A DNA stretch of 64,000 nt, from positions 23,002,001 to 23,066,000 of the forward strand of contig OZ316893.1 of assembly GCA_973895155.1 (NCBI GenBank). Direction: 5' to 3'. Below, piece after piece: positions 31,146 through 43,191 of the stretch. Both the position numbers and the translations under genes were made by a program. Source of the stretch: Marsupella aquatica (lineage: Eukaryota > Marchantiophyta). The notes under the pieces are model-generated. The model did not search any database and was not told the DNA's origin. It worked only from the letters and a program-made list of their open reading frames with translations. The first letter of the stretch is position 1. Each line of letters opens with the position of its first letter.

Positions 31146-32228
31146 CTGATTCGCCAACTCCTCATCGTTTTGTAGTAGCTTTAAGGCCATTCTCCTTTCC
31201 CATACTCTGCACCTTCCACTGCTACTCGGCTCAGAAGCTATTCTTCGTCCCAGACTTAGAAGTTGGTCATGTATCTCAATATTCTTATTGTCCTCCACAT
31301 GAATAACAAGAGACCTGTCCACCAAGGTTTGCCATTGTATGGTCTCATACTGCGTCTCATAAGCTTTCCTCCAAGCTGCTTTTGCGTCGCGCAAACACCA
31401 AGAACGCCCTTGAAAGAAAGTTGTGGCATCTAGGAACATTTGCTGCTCCGTCCCTTCAAGTCCGTCGTAGCTCACTCTCAACTTTGCCCACAATCTCTTG
31501 TCAAGATCTCGAATATTGTCAGCCCTTATCACAGCTTGCAAAGTTTGCTGCCAAAACTTGCGATCCTGTTCGAATTTGAGGTGCTTTCCAAGAACTACAA
31601 GAGTAAGGGGCAGCCCAGAACACTTCTCCACTATAGCCACCATATCACGTTTCAAGTTTGCGGGTAAATTTGCGGGCTGTGGGAAAGAATGGCTTAGGAA
31701 CAGCTTTTCTGAATCTTTTTGGTTCAAAAATGGGACTCTAAAAATATCAACATCGTCCACGCGCTTGAGAATGTCCCAATCACGAGATGTAACAATGAAC
31801 CGACTTTGTGGAGAGGGACCATCAACGAGGTGTGACAAGACGGTTATTTCAAGATCATCACTGATATTATCCAAAACAAGTAGCAGTTGCTTGTCGTTCA
31901 AAGCAGACCGGTTCTCTTTGTCTTCAACCTTCCTTCCAAGGCGGTGCATATGTTTCCACACTACCTTCTTTACCTCCTCAATGCCCCCTCCTTCCACCTT
32001 GAGATCAGGGACAAAACAACTGTACTCGTATGCGGGACTTAGTTCATTGAATACCGCCCGTGCGAGAGTGGTTTTCCCAAGCCCACCCATGCCCACCAAG
32101 CCCAGCGTTGGAAATTTCTGAAGCCTCCTTTTAACCTCCTGTACGAGAACGTCCATATTGACCATGTGCTTTGGCAGAAATTCCCGATTTTGACGAATAG
32201 CTTGCCTTTCAACCACGGCTCTTTCTTC
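31146..32228 (-). pseudogene. NB-ARC exon of HNL-TPR pseudogene 1
   Basis: 361 uninterrupted codons between an acceptor AATCTAG (32,229) and a donor CAG|GTGAG (31,145). NB-ARC motifs in order: P-loop GMGGLGKTT, kinase-2 QLLLVLDNISDD, RNBS-B SRFIVTSRD, GLPL CSGLPLTLVVLG, RNBS-D-like EQQMFLDATTFFQG, and an MHD variant IHDQLLSLGRR. About nine in ten residues agree with the copy-2 exon, which is four residues longer (KAGV after GRKV). The NB-ARC exon itself is open, but the gene lacks LRRs and half of its hydrolase. Confidence 0.9.
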
Positions 32229-32410
32229 CTAGATTTGCAACAAGAGCAGGTTAGAAAAACAGCAATCCTAAAGTTTTGATATGAATTTTGACCTTTCATT
32301 TGAGAAGACAGGACACAGGATGTCACTGGAAAACAAGGACATGCTGTTGTTGCATGAAATGACTCGTTAGTTAAAGTAACGCCCTTTGCTGAAGTTTGTT
32401 TCTGGGCAAC

Positions 32411-32581
32411 CTTTGAATTGTCGCAAACGCTGCTGAGGAGTGTTGTGAGGGCGTTGAACCTTCTGGAGGTTTTTGTCTCTGGTCTGCAAACGGAGAAATG
32501 GTCCGCGCTACTATCAAGATTAAAATTCACCCCATCTCTGGCAGAGGCTTCTGGTACTACAACAATACCTCGGAATATGCC
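32411..32581 (-). pseudogene. Third exon (hydrolase end / linker) of HNL-TPR pseudogene 1
   Basis: 57 codons between acceptor GTGACCACGCAG and donor TCAAAG|GTTGCC. It reads GIFRGIVVVPEASARDG, then SSADHFSVCRPETKTS, whose D-H is the expected catalytic-His region of alpha/beta-hydrolases of the SERAC1/PGAP1-like type. One Leu longer than copy 2. Confidence 0.8.
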
Positions 32582-32636
32582 CTGCGTGACCACAGAAACG
32601 ATGTCAAATTGACACGAAAAGGCAAATTGGACATCG

Positions 32637-32987
32637 CTTTTTTTTTCTTTTTTCTTTTTTTCTTTTTTAAATAAAGGAGAAATTTATGAAACCACACAGA
32701 AAGGGACTAGTGAGACACAATATTAGTGTCTCTATTCAAGTGAGCTACCACAAAATCAAAATCATGTCTCTATGAGTTAAATTGGACATTGCTTTAGCTT
32801 TACCACTGGTGACTTTAATAATACTTCAATAGTTCAGAGACTCAAGGTACAGGCATTTATGTCAACTGAGCTACCACAAAATCATGCTCCTATGAGCTAA
32901 ATTGGACATGGCTTTAGCTTTACCACTGGTGAGTTTAATAATACTTCAATAGTTCAGAGACTCAAGGTACAGGCATTTATGTCAACT
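32637..32987 (-). repeat. Intron expansion: T-rich insert and a 126/120-bp tandem duplication
   Basis: The intron of copy 1 contains a T-rich run (32,637-32,670) and two units starting GAGCTACCACAAAATC at 32,742 and 32,868 and each ending GGCATTTATGTCAACT. Copy 2 has a single equivalent at about 53,690-53,785, so the duplication postdates the gene duplication or was lost there. Confidence 0.85.
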
Positions 32988-33239
32988 ACGGTAGATGTCT
33001 TGTTCCCATATATTCATAAAGAAACAAACTCTACGAGGTAGATGAATATGCTTAGAAAAGATGATGAAGTTTGTGCTTGAACGAGACTTCCTAGTTTAAG
33101 CTCATCCAGAAACCACAAGTGCCGAATGTGCATTTGACCCGTCAAACGACTGGCCAAATTCATGACAAAGCTTTCTACTATGTGAACCGACTAAAATAAA
33201 GATAGATTATGAGATCATCTACAAGGATAGCAGCTGTAC

Positions 33240-33655
33240 CGTTTTCACAGGGAGCATTTCCCCCAATCCTTCGATTTTCCACTTTGGGTAACACGTGCAC
33301 AGATTTTGGAAGTAGGAATTCAGCCGGCTCGTGTCTTTGCTTAAAGTGGTGAAGTAATCAAACAAAGGGCGGCTCAAGGCACTTCTTGCTCTTCCTATAT
33401 CAGAACTGCCGTGATGAGGGGTACTATAATAAAATACCCCTCTCAAGCTATCAAGGAAATTCTTTTTCTTGGCCGGATTCATGCTGGACTCGAACGTGTC
33501 GTGTGCATGATGACACAGGTCCTTGATGACCAAACCCCCAAAAGAGTGGCCCACCAAGACCACTGGGCAGTGAGGCGTCTGACCAATGTTTGCCTGCATC
33601 AGGTCACTGATCAAGTTTTCGCTAATTATATGCATGTCAAAGTTTTCGGCAGTTC
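33240..33655 (-). pseudogene. Truncated alpha/beta-hydrolase exon of HNL-TPR pseudogene 1
   Basis: Only the second half of the hydrolase exon is left: AENFDMHIISENLISDLMQ, the nucleophile elbow VVLVGHSFGGLVIKDL, GVFYYSTPHHGSSDIGRARS and YPKWKIEGLGEMLP, then donor AAAACG|GTACAG. The N-terminal half (present at 54,445-54,669 in copy 2) is replaced by a short tandem filler (33,651-33,737). It keeps the Tyr codon that is a stop in copy 2. Confidence 0.85.
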
Positions 33656-33737
33656 AGGACGGCGTGTAAAAATAGTCAAAGCTTTCTCTGACGTTGACGG
33701 TTCCAGCAGTTCAGGACGGCGTGTAAAAATAGTCAAT
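33651..33737. repeat. Tandem filler at a deletion junction
   Basis: GCAGTTCAGGACGGCGTGTA plus AAAATAGTCAA occurs at about 33,651 and again at about 33,706, bracketing a piece related to intron 1 of copy 2 (CTTTCTCTGA...GACGGTT). It marks the site where the 5' half of the hydrolase exon was deleted. Confidence 0.75.
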
Positions 33738-33776
33738 CCATAGACGAGAGTGACAAGAGACCGTATGGAAGATCAC

Positions 33777-33962
33777 CTGATGAGCTTGCAGATTCCATTG
33801 TTGCACCCTTCTGCGGCGTCGATTAGCCACAACGGGTCGGAGCAAGAAAAAGCCAAGTAGACAGCACAAGATCACAATAGACAATTGGCCTACTTCGTCA
33901 GTCGCCACTAGAATCGGAGCAAATCTCGCCGAGATTACGGAAACCCAATTGATCGCCTCCAT
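33777..33962 (-). pseudogene. First exon (membrane anchor) of HNL-TPR pseudogene 1
   Basis: Starts MEAINWVSVISARFAPILVA, followed by a hydrophobic segment LSIVILCCLLGFFLL and basic residues (VANRRRRRVQQW), a signal-anchor pattern. It ends at donor CATCAG|GTGATC. An upstream in-frame Met at 34,037 exists only in this copy, so the Met shared with copy 2 is preferred. Confidence 0.75.
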
Positions 33963-35175
33963 GGCGAGCCTCAGAAGATCGAAAGACTTTATCTTGTGGC
34001 CCTCACGCGATGGGCCCTTGCAGACCAAATTATGCACTTAGCCCCAGAGTGAGTCAACTGGTCAGATCCATCCTCGTCGTGAGGCCAGACCACCAATAAT
34101 CATTCAAGAAGCATTGAAATTCCCTGAAGGCTGGACAGTTTCCATTATAAAGTCTAGCGTCAATTGCTGATCAGGTACCTTCATAATGTTCAGCTAGTGA
34201 TCTCCTATATTTGTTGCACCGTAAAAATCGTCTCAGACTTATCACCATGTAGATAGACGCGGATTAGCCAACTCGATTGAATGAGGGAAAGCACATAGTT
34301 GTGCCTTGCTCGTCCTAGAACCTTTTCTCTCGCAACTACACTGAGGACGTAAGCAGGCATATCAGAAATTGGAAGATAAAGCTACCGTAGTTCGTCTTGA
34401 GCGCAGCGCAGTGAAAAATATATGAAAACAAAAGTCAGTAGGAGACTTCAGGCAACCGTAGAACCATCATCCGTGCTGCGCACGTACTCATAACTGGTGA
34501 GCAACCAAGCCATTGTTGTGGCCACAACTGACTCTAGCTAGCCAATTTACGAAGGACTGAACTCTCCTCAGCAGAGTTAGAGGACATCCACGGCGACCTG
34601 ACGGCAAAACAGATAGAATGAATCGAAGCGGAGGGTTGGCAGTGCAATCCACTTCCAAAGTCAAAGTACAACAGAATCTGCAAGCTTGTGATGGAATTGT
34701 GTCTGTCTCTATCAACGTGATTGAGTGCCAAGTAATAAAGACTTATTTCCCGTCCTTGTGCCTACGCTTTCCGAAAACTTTGAGAGTAACTGGAACGATA
34801 CCAGTCCGATTCAGGAACCATGTGACGTTCGCCTGCCAACACACATCAACGCATCTGTACAGAGAGGACATACACTACAGCTAGAGCTCACAGAAACAAC
34901 ACAATTGTCTGTACTGAACCAGAGCAAAGAGAACGGTGGAAGTACCTTTCTGGCTGGAAAGTAACAATGGCGGTAGTGGATAGATTCAATCTGGGGAGCC
35001 TCAATCTCGACCATCTCGAGGTCCATTGACTGAGCAATTGGCGATAACTTGTACTAGATGTTCAATTGTGAAGCACTCAGAAACTCGGCCCTGAATGGTC
35101 ACTCCCTCGTCGAAATTCACCAAAGCGTGTCCAGCAGAATCTGCGCCAAGAAGTCCAGATAGAAGGAATTGAGGT
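33963..35175 (-). other. 5' flank of HNL-TPR pseudogene 1
   Basis: Collinear with the interrupted flank of copy 2 (55,081-55,202 plus 60,536-61,660). The uninterrupted sequence GAGGCCAGACCACCAATAAT at about 34,080 is the empty site for copia element C. Short open frames on either strand are not conserved between copies (small indels), so no gene is called. Confidence 0.7.
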
Positions 35176-38100
35176 TTCTTTTGTCTGACTCTCGTGAGTC
35201 AAAAATTGTCAAATGTGTACAGTTTTTTAAAGTTGGTTTCACAAATATATGTTTATAAATTCTTTGGATAGATGTACCTTAGTGTGATGTTTTTTGTCAT
35301 TTAGTAAAACTTTGGACTTGAGATTCTCGTGTGTGTTTTTTTTTCACTATTAAATATTGTCTTACACATCCAAAATGGACAGGGTAGATTAGAATGTATT
35401 CATTAGAGTACAATACAAATGGTCATGTTACTTACAATCATGATTGCACATACCATGGGAATGACCAAAGGGTTCATAGGCATGCCCATGTCATGTAAGA
35501 TTGTCATAGCATGTGAGACTTATATCCATGCTTACACTCTAGAGATATGCTTGCATATAGGTATTTTGTAGCGTTAAGATGAAGGGATAAAGCTGGGCAA
35601 AATAAACCTAAAATATTCTATGGTGAAATCTTATATTGTATTGAACATTTTTTCTTTGAAAGAAAATTTCATTATTTTGGTAACCCCAACACAACCTGGT
35701 CCATCATAGCCTTAATTTCCATTTGAACCCATGAACAAACATTTAGTTAATTTTTTGTATACTAAAAATGTATATAATATATGCTACACATGACATGACT
35801 GTTCTCAACCACATTTGGTTAAGCTTTCATGAAATATGATCAATTATACTAACTATGTTTAATAACAACTATGGTTGGGAGGTCAAGCTTCCACTATGAT
35901 AATTAATAAATATATTTAATAATAACTATGATTTCAGAACATTTCAGAATTGAAACATTATATAATAAGTCAAAGAATATAGACCATATCAGCCACAGAA
36001 TAATGAGATTTCCTACCCTCTTTGTTAAATAAGTATCAAAGTAAATAAGTATCAAAGTGTCTATTTTCTTTTGTGTCGGGAAAGCATTTTCAAAGTAAGG
36101 TTCAGGGAAAAATCTGGGCAAAATTTTGACTAGAAAAAATGGTAGGGGGTCAAACGCTTTTCAAAAATCAGTAGTATATCTTGTTGAGCTGAACAAAGTG
36201 AAGTCAGTAGTGTGACCATTTGTGTACAGTATGTATTTGGAAAAAAAGGGTATGTTTATACAAAATGTGTACAAAGTCTGGCAAATTAGCCAGCAGGCCT
36301 GTATGTGCTTGTAGTCCGTGCCCACTTGAATAGGGAGGATGGAAGGGTACGGGGGTCTCGGTAACTGCACATCAAAATATGACATATATTATGTACGACA
36401 CCCCTGCATACAGTGATAATACTAGTTTTTTCCTTTCAATCAATGAATGCAGCCACATTTTGATGTGTGATTATCAGCAGGGGAAGGGTACCTAGGAGGC
36501 AGTGACTTTGTTCAGTCTTCGTGTAATCAATGAGCTTTTTGGCCACGGACAAGGTACTAACATTTTGGCCACGGACAGGTTACTAACATGAGTCCCCAAG
36601 TGTTGCTCATGAATAGATTAGGACAATCATTGAGCCGGTCTCTAGTCCCACCACCCCCAACCATACTTGTGCCCCAAGAGTCATGGTCCAGAGTCTTCAC
36701 TCTAGACAATAGGCACTATCTCTAGTTTTCAATAACACTTTTTATTAGATAAATTTTAACTAGTCTGAATACCTGTGGGTATGCACAGGAAGGGCTTCCC
36801 ATACCCAGACTCACAAGCATATGAAGATTTTCTGTTACCAGGGAAATTATGGTGGATGCTTTGCTTGTACAGAGTAGATTGCTAGTTCATAGACTCCCAT
36901 TGCAAAATATATCCTCACTCATTCTGTCCATCAAGTAAACTTTTCATTTTGGGTGTCAAACTGAGTGTCTTGAGGCAAGCATTGGCCTAGTATTGTAGAA
37001 TAGACAATCAAGCCTTCCAATATGAAGACTCTAACCAAAGGGGTCATTGTAGCATGCAAAGAACCACTAAAACAGTTCCTCGCATGAGCAAAACTTTTAC
37101 TCACATGACCCATAATTTTTGTATATGCAATTGCCTCGCTAACAGTAACCTGGTTGATAACATCCATTTTGGGGACTCCTCTTTTTGCTAGCCATCTCAC
37201 TAGCCATCTGGAATAATAAAAAATACACAAAAAATAAAAAATAAAAGCAAAAGAAATTTAAACCACAAGTGTCTGCTAACAATATTCCCATTGCTAACAA
37301 ATTCTTTTTTGCTCACATTATAGAATACCTCTAACCAAAGTACTATACATTCTTCTTTCACGCCAAGTACTGCACAACATGATTGTACAAAAAATAATTC
37401 TGAAGCGTATGCTTCTTTAGGCAATCCTGTTATAAAACAAACTAATTTCCTAGGCTCCTAGTGACAGATGCATGGACACAACGTTATGATTGGGTGTAAG
37501 TGGGATGCCTCTCACTGGAAAGGGAGACGCTAAGCAGTAATTGATCACTCCAAGCACACCAATCGGATGGCTATAAAGTACTGTACTCAATATTAAGACT
37601 ATCAGTAGTAAAGTACTTATTTTAGTGTTGTTACTTCAATTCAGCAAGAATGTTCATCTTAATTATACGGTTAAATCACCGTGGGCGGTTTACATTCTGG
37701 GTTGAGTATATTCACCTTTCGCTTTACCCCTGAAACATGAAAAACCTGTTCGAATTGCAATCATGAAGTACAACGAAACAAATAACAACTTACTGCCAGG
37801 GCCCAGCTTGCAAGTACCGACCATCCTAAACATGATGTACTACTGGATTTCACTGTCCCCGCATCCGTGACATCACTTTTAGTCACTTTTCCTCCTCTGC
37901 AAACTTTTCCTTCTTATATCAAGAACTATAATACAAGGTTGCCTACTTTTCTCATTGTGTCCCCATATCCCCGACATCACTTTTAATCCTCTGCCAACTT
38001 TTCTTTCTTATATCAAGAACTATAATACAAGGTTGTGCCCTTTTCTACCGTGGTCTTCATTCAAATATACAGTGTCCCCAAAAAAAGATTCCAGCAAAAG

Positions 38101-38749
38101 AGGAAGGAATAAATCAAAGATGAAAAAGTTTAGTGTGAATGAAAGAGGAAGAAACACTCAAAAGAGACAAAGAAAAAGGGAAATGATTATTAAATAAACT
38201 CATGCAAGCACAAGGATCAATGATGATCCCTATGCTTTCCATCAATGAGTAAGTGAGAACAAGATGTTAATAAAAAATGTTCTATTTATATTAGGCAATT
38301 TTTGTAATAATTATCAAAAAATGTAATACACTATGGCACCAATTTATACCATGGTCGCCTTTCAAAATTCCCGGGCCATTTTGGGTGAAAATATCAAAAC
38401 CAGAAAAATGGAACCAATAAGACAAAAAAACCCAATTGGAAACTCAAGCCATCACTTGGATTGCAGTGCCGCGATGTCAGCACACGCCGCGGCGACAGCA
38501 CCAAGCCATAGCAAGTCGCGACCCGCCCTGCCCAGCTCGCAGCCGCCGATGCTGGCTGGCTCCGCCCTCTGCCTCCCAGGCCCCCTTTTGCCTCCCCACT
38601 TTGCGGCCCTCCCCCCTTGCCCTCCTTTAAATTTATCCTTTTTAAAATATTTAAATTACAAAAACAATTTAAAAAATCATTCTCATTTTTTTGTACTTTG
38701 GTGGTGGTTGTCGCCTCTCTTTGTGTCATGACATCTCCCACTTGACAAA
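35176..38749. other. AT-rich intergenic DNA with local tandem duplications
   Basis: No gene is supported. Contents: a 26-bp tandem TTTTGGCCACGGACA(A)GGT.. at 36,537-36,588; a roughly 100-bp tandem at 37,856-38,035 (CTTATATCAAGAACTATAAT ACAAGGTTG in both units); a MITE-like inverted repeat at 36,352-36,486; and a GC-rich island at 38,460-38,630 whose open frame has no recognisable motif. Confidence 0.5.
36352..36486. repeat. MITE-like inverted-repeat element, copy A
   Basis: CTGCACATCAAAAT near the left end and ATTTTGATGTGTGATTATC near the right end form an imperfect terminal inverted repeat with C/G-rich tips. A second copy lies at 45,604-45,726. Confidence 0.65.
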
Positions 38750-39207
38750 TGTTTTTTACGCAATGAGATACAGTCTAACAAAGATATCTTTCGCACCAAC
38801 ATAATTTTTCAACTACATCTTTAGCACAACGTTACCTATTACACATTGATGTCTTTCTCTAAATGATATCTTTAGTAAACTACATCTTTTGCGCAACATC
38901 TTTTGAGCAACCACATCTTTTACTTAACGACATTTTTTATTTAACAACACTGTAATATAATGCGACGATGTATTTATCCAACATCTTTTGTGCAACGGAG
39001 ACTTGACAACATATATCACTCATGACTTAACAACAACTTTATACTTAACAACATCTTTTTTCTTAATGATATCTTGGGCGTTGTGATATCTTTTGTCTCA
39101 ACGACATCTTTTTTCTTAACGACATCTTGGGTGACACGACATCTTTTCTCTTAACGACATCTTGGGCGTCACGACATCTTTTGTGCAATGCACGGGTATT
39201 GAGCTCG
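38750..39207 (+). mobile_element. Helitron 3' tail (diverged terminus)
   Basis: Tandem AACGACATCTTTT/AACGACATCTTGGG units end in a hairpin GTGC-AAT-GCAC (39,183-39,193), GGGTATTGAG and CTCG at 39,204-39,207. The other two termini in this window have CTAG, so this one carries a substitution in the terminal CTRR. The left end of the element was not found. Confidence 0.65.
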
Positions 39208-39861
39208 TTCCCAATGATGCAACGGAAGGAAGTGTGTGGAAAAATATAACTTATTATTGTAGTGGGTGCGGTGGAAGGCTACTATAGCTACAATCTGTGA
39301 TACAATAGCCCCAAACACAATTTTCATACCGTTGTCTAGTGGACTTGAGAAACTCCCAGTCACACCTACAGTGTGGCTTGACTCACGCCCCAGGAATAAT
39401 TAAAAGTATGGGTGACGATGCTCGTTCGCAAGCCGTGAGATCAAGATTGTGGAAGGTGTGCTAACAAATGACATTATTTCAAGTAATTAAGATCACTTGG
39501 AAAAGATTCACTTGATTGGGAGTTGATTGAAAAAGCACCTTTACCATTCAAATATTTGTGGTACTTGTATTTGTAGTGGTTTCGGCCAGTGGTAAAATCT
39601 TAGTTGAAAATAGAGTTGTAAACATCGACCGTGTAGTGGACGGTCGATTGTAGTGATTTGCAAATTTGTGTAATATGCAACTCTAATTCAAGTGATCTAA
39701 GTTTTAGTGGCAAAAAAAAAAGTTGTAATCAGTGATTAAGGTAACATAGTTCTAAGTAGAGTCATAAAATGCAGATGATTCAACCCATTAAAAAAACAAT
39801 GGTTGGCACCACGTATGAGTTGTTTAGGCAAAGTAGTTGCAAGGCCTGTAGTAGTAAAACA
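39208..39861. other. Spacer
   Basis: No gene or clear repeat. A poly-A run lies at 39,710-39,722. Confidence 0.4.
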
Positions 39862-41580
39862 CAGGTTTTCTTCTAGTGGTAATCCTTGTCCTCCAGGTAG
39901 TCTAGTCCGCGATCAAGAACCCCACGCATGCGGACTATCTCAAGGAGCATCAGTTGAAACAGTTTGTTCATTTACCATGGAGGACTACTGAGTAGTCCCT
40001 GGAACCTTATTCCATGATCTGGTCCAGGAATTTAGCCAAACCCTGTCAGGGGAACTAGCAACATACATCAAGCAGCAGGTCGTGCAATACTTCCAACCGG
40101 CCTTCTTCATGTTAGAGCACCAACCGCGGATGAACCGCTTGGAGGATGAACTCATGGCAAAGGGAAACGAGATCTGAGATCTCCACATGACAATGGAGCG
40201 ACTGGAGGAGGCAGCCACCGCGCGTTGTGATGAGTTAGTCCGCACCACAAAACAATAAGACGGACTAACCCAGGAGTTGCTCAAAGCTCAGGCTGACCTT
40301 AAGGAAATTGAGGCCATTGTGCTTCAACTTTGGTCCGAGTCCTTGGCTTGGGTTAACAGCCTGTCCAACCTCAACAACCAATTCCTTCAGGCTGCCCAGC
40401 AGGTGACCATTATCTTTGCCGAACGAGATAAATTGTTGGCACAAAATGCACCGTAACACCATTGGCAGCTCAGTCAAGAGGGGGCACAGCTCCAAACTGA
40501 GGCCGACAAAGTCGTGAACAAGGCGGAGGAGGCGATACGGGATAACAAGGCCTTGCAGGACCAAATTACGCTGCTTGTAATCCAGCGAGATAGGGCAGAA
40601 ACTGCCTCTAATCAAGGCGGCTCAAGGCCTCATCCTGACAAAGGGACAGCCCTGGACCAATAGCGTAACACGCGCAAGGGGTGGTTAGTGCAGGGGACGG
40701 TCAAGCACCGCACAATGAAGTTGAGAATAGTCACAACTTTTTGGGTTAACCTTAGCGACAGAATAGCTATCAGTAGGCGTCGATTAGCAGCACGGTAGGC
40801 AAGATTAGGACAAAGTTAGTTAGGATCTTCCAGCGTAGGATAGAGTCCATCAACGAACTAAAAATGACGGACAGTAGGCTTAGACATTGGCACCACCGTC
40901 AACGACCCTTGCCACTGACAATCAACCAGTCAATAGGAAGGCGGTCAACCATGTCAGGAGGTAATTAGTTAGTTAGGCATTTCCCGAGGGAGGTAGCAAC
41001 TCCCCCGTCCCTTTCTGCATGAAGTATTTAGGCTCCCCCTTCTGCTAGGGAAGGGGAGAGACTTACGGTTCATTTGAGTAAGCAAGAACATTATGGGCGG
41101 GGAGTCCCGGCCTGAGTAAGATCAGAGAGTACTAAGGAGTGAGAGCCAGAGTCATTGGGTTAGTGCAAGGCAGGGCCTTGTAGAGACTAGGCATGGACTG
41201 CCGTTAGACCTGCTGATTGCTTAGAAGTCGAGTCAACTGTGTAAAGTGCTTCTTCTTATCTGTGTAAACCTGGTCTTTCCCTCCGATCAAATTGCAAGCA
41301 AGTTGTGTTGTGTGCAATGTGTCTTGCATTGACAAAGGCGTCATTTTAAGGGACAAATCGGGTGCGGACTAATGGTTGGGATTGTCGGGAAGTGTATGCT
41401 GCAAATTCTGGTTGCGGCAATGGCTTGAAAGTCCCCAAGCCGGGAGTTAGTCCGAGTCACTAACTATGGGGTCCTTCCAGCGGCGGAAACCAAACATACC
41501 TATGATGTTTGTAATGGTTGTGTAATATTATACCGGTGCATGTATGCATATAGTCCGACTTAGACTAACCAAGGCCACCC
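39862..41580 (+). mobile_element. Deletion derivative of the mobile-domain element
   Basis: Collinear, in opposite orientation, with 7,400-4,790. It starts GGTAATCCTTGTCC...(H)ADYLKEHQLKQFVHLPW (about 39,880-39,980), then jumps directly to the coiled-coil end (LFHDLVQEFSQTLSGELATY, FFMLEHQPRMNRLEDELMAKG). The central mobile domain and Pro-rich linker (about 800 bp) are missing. Coiled-coil sequence with stops continues to about 40,660. The 3' tail follows, including GTTAGTCCGAGTCACTAAC and the conserved box at 41,475-41,505. Confidence 0.75.
41475..41505 (+). repeat. Conserved subterminal box, third copy
   Basis: TTCCAGCGGCGGAAACCAAA followed by CATACCTATG, as at 4,933-4,963 (minus) and 12,035-12,064 (plus). 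Confidence 0.65.
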
Positions 41581-43191
41581 CGGATTCGAAATTCAGCGTC
41601 GCGCATTGAACAGAATCTGCCGTCAGGGCCACCTGTCTTGCTTAGAACGCAGCTGGTCTGGGAGGGAAGGAGCTGCGCCCAGAAGTATTCCAGATCGAAA
41701 CAATAACATCAGGAAGGAATCCTGTGATGTAAAGTGACACTACAGTATTCAATGCAGAACCGAAAAGCCTAAGTTACAGTGTTTTAGCACGAACGACTCA
41801 ACGAGGATAGTCGGGATGGACACTTCTCGTGGGAGCTTTGATTTTTGGTTCGAGCCCTAATCTATAGTTCGATGGCGTTCGTACAACGCGGCGAATCCAA
41901 ACTGACTTCCACTTGCGAACCTAATTAATAATGTTCTACTTCCGTCCAGGAACCCGGGCGGGAACTTCATAAGGAGGAACGACAGTCAATGCATGTTTCC
42001 TGCTAGAGAGGTCATCAGGAGATAATTTTAAAGAGCCTACAAAATCTTACTCACGAGCAGAGCGTGGGTTTAGATGGACAATAAAAATAATGTTCTTCTG
42101 CTGGACGTCCGTGCACAGGGAATCTCCGGCGGGAGGGAGAAACTCGGGTCAACAAGGGAGAAAGCCAACCAGGTTTGTTTGGCCCCGATCTCCATCCTGC
42201 ACTGCCTCACTAGGTTTGTCTGGAAGGGACAGTAGGAAGCTGGAAGGGAGGCCGGCCTTAGACGGTCATCGAAGGAAATAAATGGAGTCAAGCTTCGATT
42301 AAAGTTCCAAAGTTCCACTTGATTTGCGTTTCTCAATGATGGCCTGGACATTAATGATGTGCGTTCAGATTCTGGAGAAGTAATTTCAGGATTAGGAGAA
42401 TGGTGTTCCGAATCTATCGAGGAGAGAAAATCATAGAGAGAAAATCATAGAGAGACCTTGAAAATCGTTGTGCTCGTTTGTGAACGTACAAATCTTTCCA
42501 GCTCCACGCATTGTTGTGCATAATGACTAAGAACAAATCACATTAAATCTTACAGCAACTCAGATTTGCTATAGAATTGAAGGGCGACGCACTCTACGGT
42601 TAAATAAATCACATGTTGGAATCCATTCAAATCATCTGAGTTCCGCTAGTGAATCTCATCCCACACACGTCCATGCTTGTCCGGATCCTCTCAAGTGAAA
42701 CTAATGTACAGATATAATTCCAACATAAACCCTGTTAAATGGAAATTGACCGGAAGAAACTTCGTCTCAAAATTCATCTCAAATGACGGAGATTTCAATC
42801 TTCAATTTCCACAGAATGTAATCTGCCCTATGCTGACTTTCAGAATGGTCAGAGGAGCTTAACTAGAAGTTTCAAGTATCTTTTATGTCCAATCTGACCA
42901 ATGATGCTGCCCCCATCAATCTTGTATCCTATAAGCGCCTTGAAAAGCAAGAACATGCATGGTGACGCTGCTACTAAGATCAAGAATAAAATCCTTCCTG
43001 GATGAAATTGATCGACAAAAACAAATCTCCAAGCTCGAAGATTCTGTCCGATGCGTCGTTGTGACGACTACTGACAACTTTTCAAACTGTGCAAAAACTA
43101 GCAGCTGGAATCATGGAAGGACCGTATGGAGGACAGTAATATACATTCAACTATTAATCGCGAGCTGTTCATTGTAGCAAGGGACGTGACT
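41581..43191. other. Intergenic DNA, nothing recognised
   Basis: Mixed composition. A 17-bp tandem (AGAGAGAAAATCATAG) occurs at about 42,420-42,455. No gene is supported by motif or conservation. Confidence 0.4.

Larger units (their letters stand above)
23563..35175 (-). repeat. Segmental duplication unit, copy 1 (with HNL-TPR pseudogene 1)
   Basis: Matches 48,017-61,660 in the same order and orientation: 3' flank (ACGACAGAA...GTGCGCTTGC...TTGTCCTGAACTGGACCCA), TPR region, NB-ARC, hydrolase, membrane anchor and about 1.2 kb of 5' flank (TTCAATTGTGAAGCACTCAG at about 35,060). Differences are large deletions, a copia insertion, and local tandem duplications. Confidence 0.9.

Noticed and set aside
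34488-35026. Possible extra upstream exon or divergent gene in the 5' flank of the receptor genes
   Set aside because: The reading frames are not preserved between the two copies (a five-base indel and others), so coding is not supported.
38333-38740. 132-codon open frame in a GC-rich island
   Set aside because: Pro/Ser-rich without motif, splice context or second copy; composition alone explains it.
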